Positions 1 to 4,899 of a stretch of DNA of 5,945 bases are shown one piece after another. Below the pieces are notes generated by a model, which searched no databases, was not told the origin of the DNA, and was given only the letters and a program-made list of their open reading frames with translations. Numbering within the stretch: position 1 is the first letter of the stretch; each line of letters starts with the position of its first letter. Source of the stretch: Chloroflexota bacterium (GTDB taxonomy: Bacteria > Chloroflexota > Anaerolineae > VGOG01); the NCBI GenBank assembly GCA_030615705.1, contig JAUWYT010000114.1:1-5945 (forward strand). Reading direction: 5' to 3'. A program made the translations under genes and the position numbers.

Positions 1-137
1 ACCGGAAGCCCAAAGGTTTCCGCAGGCCCTCGAAAACCGGGTTGAGAGAGCAGAAGTACAAGCTAACATACCACAGGCGGAAGAGTGAGCGTTGCCCGGT
101 TTCAAAGCCCCAGGCTGAGAAGCCCAAAGGCGCTTGA
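1..137 (+). other. Possible 3' end of an unidentified gene or mobile element (weak)
   Basis: Reading from base 3, a frame stays open for 44 codons and stops at TGA 135-137. The peptide is strongly basic, begins RKPKGFRRPSKTG and ends with PKGA. Its third codon positions are GC-rich (about 31 of 44), as expected for a gene in this genome. A second + frame (from base 2, stop 86-88, 28 codons) and a minus frame (ATG at 159 reading off the left edge, 53 codons) are also open, so coding direction is not settled. The stretch contains the 12-bp direct repeat GAAGCCCAAAGG (5-16 and 119-130) and the inverted pair AAACCGGG (34-41)/CCCGGTTT (95-102). A basic C-terminus close to a palindromic end would suit a transposase remnant, but I recognise no transposase motif. 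It could equally be non-coding repeated DNA. Confidence 0.2.
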
Positions 138-143
138 AGCGCC
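129..143. repeat. Short GC-rich hairpin
   Basis: GGCGC (129-133) and GCGCC (139-143) form a perfect 5-bp stem around a TTGAA loop. The stop codon of the left-edge frame (135-137) sits in the loop. No T-run follows (the next bases are CTAAACTG), so this is not a standard intrinsic terminator. It may be a structural part of the left-edge element. Confidence 0.4.
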
Positions 144-205
144 CTAAACTGTCTCATCGGGGCGGGCAAATAGCTGCCTTCAGCGGGCTTAGGCTTTTTG
201 CAGCC

Positions 206-270
206 CTGAGCCCTCGGCCTGAGGCTTCGTCCTGAGGCTCAGCCCGAAGGGCTCGGGCCGAAGGCTTCAG
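206..270. repeat. Long imperfect intergenic hairpin (REP-like)
   Basis: Bases 206-223 pair with 252-270. CTGA(206-209)/TCAG(267-270) is followed, after a bulged T, by GCC/GGC. After one C/A mismatch come about ten continuous pairs (TCGGCCTGAG against CTCGGGCCGA, one G-T wobble). Inside, CTTCG (225-229) pairs with CGAAG (245-249). The arms are themselves built from repeated words of the CCTGAG and CCGAAGG type. Nothing coding spans it: the frame of the downstream gene has a stop at 207-209. It could be a REP-type repeated palindrome or a structured 5' leader of the following operon. Sequence alone does not decide. Confidence 0.5.
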
Positions 271-275
271 CTCGA

Positions 276-297
276 GGTGGCTGGCAGGCGAGCCACC
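276..297 (+). repeat. Perfect 7-bp hairpin just before the radical SAM gene
   Basis: GGTGGCT (276-282) and AGCCACC (291-297) form a perfect stem with an 8-nt loop. It lies 29 bases before the preferred GTG start at 327 and 5 bases before the alternative GTG at 303. No T-run follows, so it is not an intrinsic terminator. In the transcript it would sit close to the ribosome binding region and might affect initiation or message stability; that is inference. Confidence 0.45.
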
Positions 298-326
298 CGC
301 TTGTGGGCTATTTGGAAAAGCGAGGC

Positions 327-1715
327 GTGAACGATAGACTGCAACAATTCGCTAGCAGTTTCATAGAAAGCACCCGCGACTATATCTTCGTCCGGCCGGA
401 GGACAATCTGCTCATCCTGCGGCCCAACCGGGTGCACCACCTGAACGCCACAGCCACGGTGATGCTCAAGGCCCTCTATGACCGTCAGGCGCTGGACGTC
501 GAGGCCATCGTAGCCGAACTGGCAGAGCGCTACGGCGTACCTCCGGAACGTATCGAGGAGGACATGGAGAAGCTACTCCAGAGCCTCTCGCTCCTGCTCC
601 AGGATAAGGCCGGCTGCGCTCCAGCAGTGAAGACCACCCCCTTCGGCAGCCACGAAAGGAAATATCCCGTCCTCTCCGAGATCGCTCTCACCTACCGCTG
701 CCAGAACCGCTGCTTCTTCTGCTATGCCAGCTCCCCCGATCGAGGCCGCCAGGTGGCGGAGATGACAACCGACGAGGTCAAGGTGGTGCTGGACAAGATC
801 GTGAACCAGGCTAAGGTGCCCACCGTCTCCTTCACGGGCGGCGAGCCCACCCTCCGCGACGACCTGCCGGAGCTGGTAGCCCACGCCAAAGGGCTGGGAA
901 TGAGGGTCAACCTCATCAGCAACGGCATCAAGTGCGCTGACGCAAGTTATGTGGCCACATTGGCCGAGGCGGGGCTGGACTCGGCCCAGATCAGTCTGGA
1001 GGCGGGAGAGGCTGCCGTCCACGATGCGGTGGTGGCCCACCCGGGAGCCTTCGAGCGCACGGTGCAGGGAGTGCGCAACCTGCGGGCGGCTGGCATCCAC
1101 ACCCACACCAACACCACCATCAACCAAAAGAACCAGCAGGCCCTGCCAGCCCTCATTGATTCCCTGGCCGAGATGGACATGGAGTACCTCTCCATGAACA
1201 TGGTGATTCGCACTGGCGGGGCTGTGGGCGTGCCCGACATCAATTATCAGGCTATCGGCGATTTGGTGCTCTCCCTCAAGGCCAGGGCCGAGGAGCGTGG
1301 GATGCGCTTCGTCTGGTACTCACCAGTTCCCTACTGCCTCTTTAACCCCGCCCAGCACGGCCTGGGCTCCCAGTCCTGCTCAGCGGCCGATGGGTTGCTG
1401 TCCGTCGCCCCCGACGGGGCAGTGCTGCCTTGCTCCAGCTTCGAGGAGGGCATTGGCAACCTGCTCTCTGAGGACTTCGCCACCCTCTGGAATCGGCGGA
1501 CGGCTCGCTACTGGAGGGACAAGGAGTTCCTACCCCCAGGTTGTCAGGAGTGTGAGCTGGCCCACATCTGTTGTGGAGCCTGCCCGCTCTACTGGGATGA
1601 GCAGGGCACCTTTGCCGAGATAGCTCCTTACATGGCCAAGACCTCGATTTGGGATCGACTGACCTGGAGCTTGAAAAGACGCTACCTGGGACAGGTCAAG
1701 GGGGTAGGGATGTAG
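327..1715 (+). CDS. Radical SAM/SPASM enzyme with N-terminal PqqD-like (RRE) domain
   Basis: This is probably a peptide- or protein-modifying radical SAM enzyme. Residue numbers below count from GTG 303. Residues 29-95 look like a PqqD-type RiPP recognition element: a beta-rich start, the HHLNATA turn at 45-51, then helices ending in an EEDMEKLLQSL helix. The radical SAM core follows, with the CxxxCxxC motif at C133, C137 and C140, GGEP at 179-182 and ISNG at 205-208. The C-terminal SPASM region shows C359-x12-G-x4-C377 and C414-x2-C417-x5-C423-x3-C427, the ligand pattern for auxiliary 4Fe-4S clusters. The last conserved SPASM Cys after this block is absent; C345 and C424 are extra. Two GTG starts are possible. 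I prefer 327 (GGAAAAG at 314-320, 6-nt gap) over 303, which has only a weak GAG upstream. Stop is TAG 1713-1715. In the family the RRE binds a leader peptide, but no substrate gene is visible here. A heme- or cofactor-type SPASM role cannot be excluded. Confidence 0.9.
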   Translation: MNDRLQQFASSFIESTRDYIFVRPEDNLLILRPNRVHHLNATATVMLKALYDRQALDVEAIVAELAERYGVPPERIEEDMEKLLQSLSLLLQDKAGCAPAVKTTPFGSHERKYPVLSEIALTYRCQNRCFFCYASSPDRGRQVAEMTTDEVKVVLDKIVNQAKVPTVSFTGGEPTLRDDLPELVAHAKGLGMRVNLISNGIKCADASYVATLAEAGLDSAQISLEAGEAAVHDAVVAHPGAFERTVQGVRNLRAAGIHTHTNTTINQKNQQALPALIDSLAEMDMEYLSMNMVIRTGGAVGVPDINYQAIGDLVLSLKARAEERGMRFVWYSPVPYCLFNPAQHGLGSQSCSAADGLLSVAPDGAVLPCSSFEEGIGNLLSEDFATLWNRRTARYWRDKEFLPPGCQECELAHICCGACPLYWDEQGTFAEIAPYMAKTSIWDRLTWSLKRRYLGQVKGVGM

Positions 1716-1737
1716 ATGTACTGCTCAAACCATCGTG

Positions 1738-1744
1738 AGGAGGT
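1738..1744 (+). promoter_or_regulatory. Strong ribosome binding site deciding the start at 1750
   Basis: AGGAGGT is a near-complete anti-16S match, five bases before GTG 1750. An upstream in-frame GTG at 1735 overlaps this site and has no comparable signal, so 1750 is the better start. Confidence 0.85.
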
Positions 1745-1749
1745 CTCCC

Positions 1750-2931
1750 GTGACCCGAACAGTCTCTTTGGATCAACTATACGATTTCCTATCGGATAAC
1801 AGGCGCAAGATCGACGCGGTGGGGCGCGAGGTGGAGGAGATCCAAGTAGGCTTCAACAGCGCCTACGTGGAGTTCAAGGCCGACCACGACGCCCAACTGG
1901 CACGCCTGACCGAGACACTGCTCAAGAAACTGGATAACCTCAGCTCAGAGCTGCGAGCCCTGATAGACGAGCGGGCTGTCGAGGAGCGTCGACTCCTGGC
2001 CGAGCGCCGGACGGAACTCCAGGAAAAGCTGATCTCCCGGACTCAGGCGGAGGCCGACGCTGTTTTGGTCCAGGCTCAAGAACAGGTCAAGGCTCTGCGC
2101 CAGCTCAACCCCCGGTTGAATGTGCGTGAGGAGGCATACAAGGCCCAGCGGGCTGAGTTGGAGGCGAAGCTGGCTGGGCTCAACTCGGAGATCTCGCGAC
2201 GCTCCCGAGGTCTGGGCTTTATCACCCATTTCGTCTCCATCGCCGGGCTGGACCGCCAGCGCCACCGGATCATCGGCCAACTGGAGGCCCTGGCCCGAAA
2301 CCTGAGGGAAGTGCGCGAGGAATGGCAGACCCAACAGCAGGAATTTCGGACCGAACAGGAGGCCCTGCAGGGTCAGTGGCGCGAGCGGAGCCTCAGGGTT
2401 GCTGAGCTGCAGAGGGAACTGGCCTACCTGGAGGACGACGCGCAGCGGGAAGCCCTGGCAGTGAAGCGGGCGGTCCGCAGTGTCCTGGACAACCGGAAGG
2501 AGCCTATCCCTTGTCCTGATGATCTGAGGCCCGAATTGGAGGTCATGATCGAGCTCAACATCAAGACTGACGCCTACCAGGAGGGGCTAGGGACGGTGGG
2601 AGGGCTCATCGCCCTCTTGGATAGCGTCGGGGAGGGGATGGACAGCTTCCAGGAGAGCGTAGGGGGGCTAATCGGGGAGCAGCGCATGCATGGCGACTTC
2701 CTCTCGCGGCTCAAGGTGCAACTACCTGATTCAGTGATCGCCTTTCACAGCCAGTGGGATGGCTTAAGAGCTAAGGTGCGTGACGATGCCCGACTGTGTG
2801 CCTACCCCACGGAGTTCCTGGAAGCGGTGCAGCCGGTCATTGGGCTCGACCTGAGCGATGAGGCCATCACCAACATGTTCGACCGCCTCGGCCAGGCCCT
2901 GGCCGAGGCAACCAAGAGATGGAGGGGATGA
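1750..2931 (+). CDS. Coiled-coil protein of unknown function
   Basis: The protein has 393 residues, starts MTRTVSLDQL and has no signal peptide or membrane helix, so it is probably cytoplasmic. From about residue 15 to 245 it is rich in Glu, Arg, Gln, Leu and Ala with heptad-like spacing, giving two long coiled-coil stretches (about 15-150 and 170-245). They are split by a short hydrophobic, glycine-containing break (RGLGFITHFVSIAGLD, 153-168). After residue 250 the composition changes: an IPCPDD turn, a Gly-rich segment (about 279-308) and a mostly helical C-terminal domain ending KRWRG. Only two Cys are present (about 255 and 350). I do not recognise the family. It lies between the RRE-radical SAM gene (34 bases away) and the membrane zinc-ribbon gene (one base away), so co-expression with both is likely. 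Scaffold, enzyme partner or modified substrate are all possible. Confidence 0.85.
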   Translation: MTRTVSLDQLYDFLSDNRRKIDAVGREVEEIQVGFNSAYVEFKADHDAQLARLTETLLKKLDNLSSELRALIDERAVEERRLLAERRTELQEKLISRTQAEADAVLVQAQEQVKALRQLNPRLNVREEAYKAQRAELEAKLAGLNSEISRRSRGLGFITHFVSIAGLDRQRHRIIGQLEALARNLREVREEWQTQQQEFRTEQEALQGQWRERSLRVAELQRELAYLEDDAQREALAVKRAVRSVLDNRKEPIPCPDDLRPELEVMIELNIKTDAYQEGLGTVGGLIALLDSVGEGMDSFQESVGGLIGEQRMHGDFLSRLKVQLPDSVIAFHSQWDGLRAKVRDDARLCAYPTEFLEAVQPVIGLDLSDEAITNMFDRLGQALAEATKRWRG

Positions 2932-2932
2932 G

Positions 2933-3427
2933 ATGAAACGAACGCTTTTAATCGCCGTTCTTGTGAGCTCAGTGGTTCTTTTGGCTGTGGGGCTCCTTTT
3001 CCTGTGTGCAGCTACCCGCGAGCCGGGGCGGCTGCCTCTGTCGCTGGTCCTGCTCCTCATTGGCGGTGGCCTGGCCGCCTGGAGTGCCCTCACCTGGCGG
3101 CGGGAGCAGGAGTTAGAGCCCGAGCGCCTGGCCGACAGCATCATAGACCTGGCCCGGGCTGGCGGTGGCGCCGAGGTCAGCCTGGCCCAGATTGTGGCCG
3201 AGCTTAATGTACCCACTGAGGCCGCTCAGCGGGCCCTCGGTGTGCTGGAGCGGAGGGGGGAATGCCGGAGGGAGCGACGTGCTGGTAAGGACCTCTATGT
3301 TTTCCCTGGCTTGGTGGAGGTGAAAGCTGTGCGCCGCTGCGCTTACTGTGGCAGCGAATTCAGCGTCAAGACCCCCCTGCACAAGTGCCCCAACTGCGGC
3401 GGCGAGTTAGAGCTGGTGAGAGAGTAG
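2933..3427 (+). CDS. Membrane protein with winged-helix-like domain and C-terminal zinc ribbon
   Basis: The protein has 164 residues. Two hydrophobic helices (about 4-26 and 34-54) form a membrane hairpin, followed by the basic TWRREQE. Residues about 62-126 read as a winged helix: helix LADSIIDLAR, then VSLAQIVAELNVPTEAAQRAL in the recognition-helix position, then a strand-turn-strand ending DLYVFPG. The C-terminus is a zinc ribbon with CAYCG (C136, C139) and CPNCGG (C152, C155). By the positive-inside rule, the soluble part is probably cytoplasmic. The start at ATG 2933 is supported by GGAGGGG at 2921-2927 with a 5-nt gap. A longer frame back to 2858 would overlap the preceding gene deeply and lacks such a site. 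The gene begins one base after the preceding stop, implying translational coupling. The winged-helix part may bind nucleic acid or act as a protein-interaction module. Specific function is unknown. Confidence 0.85.
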   Translation: MKRTLLIAVLVSSVVLLAVGLLFLCAATREPGRLPLSLVLLLIGGGLAAWSALTWRREQELEPERLADSIIDLARAGGGAEVSLAQIVAELNVPTEAAQRALGVLERRGECRRERRAGKDLYVFPGLVEVKAVRRCAYCGSEFSVKTPLHKCPNCGGELELVRE

Positions 3428-3444
3428 CATGGTGTAATTGATGA

Positions 3445-3476
3445 AGCCCACCTGGAGTATCGCCCAGGTGGCTTTT
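3445..3476 (+). terminator. Rho-independent terminator closing unit 1
   Basis: AGCCCACCTGG (3445-3455) pairs with CCAGGTGGCT (3464-3473) with one bulged C, around an 8-nt loop. It is followed by TTTT at 3473-3476 and then ACTATT. It lies 17 bases after the stop of the zinc-ribbon gene and marks the end of the three-gene unit. The T-run is short, so termination may be incomplete. Confidence 0.75.
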
Positions 3477-3567
3477 ACTATTCAGACTCAGTAGTTCACA
3501 ATTTGGCGAGAGATACTGCCAGAGCCACCAGCTCAACTCTCCCTTTGCAGAGGGGACAGCCCCCTGA

Positions 3568-3607
3568 CAGAATTGTGATCTGCTCAAGTTCTATTGGTAC
3601 AATTCTG
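3568..3607. repeat. 9-bp perfect inverted repeat at the MFS junction
   Basis: CAGAATTGT (3568-3576) and ACAATTCTG (3599-3607) are perfect inverted copies separated by 22 bases. The pair sits in the stretch between the terminator and the MFS remnant, which is AT-richer than its surroundings, and frames the possible promoter. It could be an operator, a hairpin or the scar of an insertion/excision. Confidence 0.4.
3574..3603 (+). promoter_or_regulatory. Possible sigma-70-type promoter for unit 2
   Basis: TTGTGA (3574-3579) and TACAAT (3598-3603) lie 18 bases apart and resemble -35 and -10 boxes. The -10 is good (5 of 6) and the -35 moderate. A start near 3610 would transcribe the MFS remnant, the Qng1-like gene and the nucleotidyltransferase. 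Both boxes overlap the arms of the inverted repeat. Bacterial promoters of this strength arise often by chance, so this is tentative. Confidence 0.3.
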
Positions 3608-3826
3608 AAGAAGTATACCAACTGTCACATCCCTTCGGAGATCAGGGCTACGGTGCTTTCGATGCAAAGCATAGTCGGGAATTCGGCCTTCGCCCTGCTG
3701 GCCCCTCTGCTTGGCGGGATGGTCGATCTCCTCTCCCTGAGGAGCTTACTTTCCATCTTCGGCCTGTTGGTGCTAGTCCTCTCCTCGGTCCTGCTGATAG
3801 AAAAGGAGCGAAATGATCGAGGTTGA
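3602..3826 (+). pseudogene. C-terminal remnant of an MFS transporter
   Basis: The readable similarity starts near 3602 and runs to TGA 3824-3826, about 74 residues. Motifs are HIPSEIRATVLSMQS, typical of the loop between TM10 and TM11 in one group of major facilitator transporters, then two hydrophobic helices (about 3671-3730 and 3743-3799) matching TM11 and TM12, with a GGMVD turn between them. A full MFS protein has about 400 residues and twelve helices, so nearly all the gene is missing. The open frame extends upstream only to TTG 3503, and that added part (basic, Pro/Ser-rich) does not look like MFS. No good ribosome site precedes it. The most likely reading is a truncated, non-functional gene whose front was lost by deletion at about 3600. 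A functional two-helix protein is unlikely but not excluded. Confidence 0.7.
3803..3808 (+). promoter_or_regulatory. Ribosome binding site for the Qng1-like gene
   Basis: AAGGAG precedes ATG 3813 by four bases and lies inside the end of the MFS remnant. This shows that the start at 3813, which overlaps the remnant by 14 bases, was shaped as a normal operon junction before the MFS gene decayed. Confidence 0.7.
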
Positions 3827-4883
3827 TGAGGGAATTTGTGAGAAGCTAGGCAAGAGGTTGAAAGATGTACAGGTCTTGCCTCAAAAGTTCCTGGCTGAGG
3901 ACTTCGATGAGCCTTCGTCCAGAACGTCTCGACTGAGCTCGACCAAGTCTCAGGCCGAGGGACTCAATCGAACCGCCTGGATGGAGGAGCAGAGGCGAAA
4001 GGAGGCCAACTTCCGGTTCTACCTGGTGGCCTTTTGCCAACACACCAAGAGCCTGCAGGGGATCATCGAAGGGGAGTGGTACAGGGGGTGGGACTATCTG
4101 GAGAGGGCCTGCCGGAGGGCGATGGCAGATGATCCCGATTACTTCAGCGCCGACAGCGTGAGCCGTATCACTGGCCAGGAGCTACGCCGCATCCTCTCCG
4201 ACGACTTCGACCCCGCCCACTCTACCCTCGATCGAGTGGAGGAGAGGGTGAAACAGCTCCGCGACTGTGGCCAATGCCTGTCGGCACAGTACGATGGGGA
4301 TGTGATGAACCTATACCGCCAGGCAGACGGCTACCTGCACGGCGAGCGAGGCGTCCTGGAGCTCATGTCCGAGTTCAAGGCTTACAGCGACCCCATTCAA
4401 AAGAAATCCTTCCTTTTCCTGATGTTCGTCAGCCAGGCAGGCATCTGGAAGATCAAGGACCCGGAGAACCTGAAGGTGGCCGTGGATTACCACATCATGC
4501 GCATCGCCCTGCGCAGCGGGATGACCAAGGTCGGAGGCACGCTCGAGAGGGTGCTAAAAGAGCGTAAGGAAGTAGACGCTGCTACGGACACTGAGGTAAG
4601 GGGAGCGGTGCAAGAGGCTTGTGACCTCCTGGTTCGGCACTCAGGACACAGCGTCTTCGAGGTGGACAATATCCTCTGGATGATGGGCCGCAACTGTTGC
4701 TTCTACGACCACGAGCCCATCTGTGGACGGAATGCTTGCTTCAAGGAGGACAGGTGCACTTTCATACGTAGCATAGTCTACGATTGCCCAGGCAAGTGTC
4801 TGTTCGATGGCGCGTGTTTGGGCAGCCTGGATGAGGAGTACAGTAAGTTCTGGGAAACAAACCTGTATGCTGAGTACTACTGA
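3813..4883 (+). CDS. Qng1/HhH-GPD-like N-glycosylase-fold protein with Cys-rich C-terminus
   Basis: The protein has 356 residues. Its middle resembles, from memory, the queuosine-5'-phosphate N-glycosylase family (Qng1, DUF2419), which shares the helix-hairpin-helix DNA glycosylase fold. Points of similarity are ANFRFYLV (about 65-72), a GW-YLERACRRA segment, TGQELRRILSDD (120-131), a DRVEERVKQLRDCG segment (140-153) and DPIQKKSFLFLM (193-204). VAVDYHIMRIALRSG (222-236) matches the HhH-GPD pattern D-x-H-x-x-R-x-x-x-R-x-G, making D225 the candidate catalytic Asp. The tail has eight Cys (295, 296, 304, 309, 315, 325, 329, 335), set as C-x4-C-x5-C and C-x3-C-x5-C. HhH-GPD enzymes such as endonuclease III hold a 4Fe-4S loop here; Qng1 is not known to. 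It may thus release a base from a nucleotide or nucleic acid. It overlaps the MFS remnant by 14 bases, and the nucleotidyltransferase follows after 16. Confidence 0.75.
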   Translation: MIEVDEGICEKLGKRLKDVQVLPQKFLAEDFDEPSSRTSRLSSTKSQAEGLNRTAWMEEQRRKEANFRFYLVAFCQHTKSLQGIIEGEWYRGWDYLERACRRAMADDPDYFSADSVSRITGQELRRILSDDFDPAHSTLDRVEERVKQLRDCGQCLSAQYDGDVMNLYRQADGYLHGERGVLELMSEFKAYSDPIQKKSFLFLMFVSQAGIWKIKDPENLKVAVDYHIMRIALRSGMTKVGGTLERVLKERKEVDAATDTEVRGAVQEACDLLVRHSGHSVFEVDNILWMMGRNCCFYDHEPICGRNACFKEDRCTFIRSIVYDCPGKCLFDGACLGSLDEEYSKFWETNLYAEYY

Positions 4884-4899
4884 AAGGGGTGTTAAGACA

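Noticed and set aside
1..302. Structured RNA such as RNase P RNA, tmRNA or an rRNA fragment
   Set aside because: The hairpins suggested an RNA gene, but I could not find the conserved cores of these RNAs, and the match to an rRNA word (CTGTCTCA) does not extend.
277..330. 17-codon leader peptide (GTG 277, TGA 328-330) overlapping GTG 327 in a GTGA coupling
   Set aside because: The GTGA junction is tempting, but there is no ribosome site before 277, its start lies inside the hairpin stem, and the peptide is too short and featureless to call.
573..1127. 184-residue minus-strand open frame inside the radical SAM gene
   Set aside because: It lies wholly opposite a gene with clear CxxxCxxC, GGEP and SPASM motifs. 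Its sequence is low-complexity (His/Val/Gly-rich) with no family resemblance, as expected for an antisense frame in GC-rich DNA.
2858..2932. Upstream ATG for the zinc-ribbon protein
   Set aside because: It would overlap the coiled-coil gene by 74 bases and put a basic, Pro-rich segment before an obvious first membrane helix. ATG 2933 has a much better ribosome site.
3503..3601. N-terminal part of the open frame before the MFS similarity
   Set aside because: It starts at TTG without a ribosome site and shows no membrane helix or MFS motif, so I treat it as chance open frame rather than part of the gene.
4807..4899. Upstream ATG for the nucleotidyltransferase
   Set aside because: The added 31 residues lie inside the Qng1-like gene. 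The family signature starts right after the ATG at 4900.
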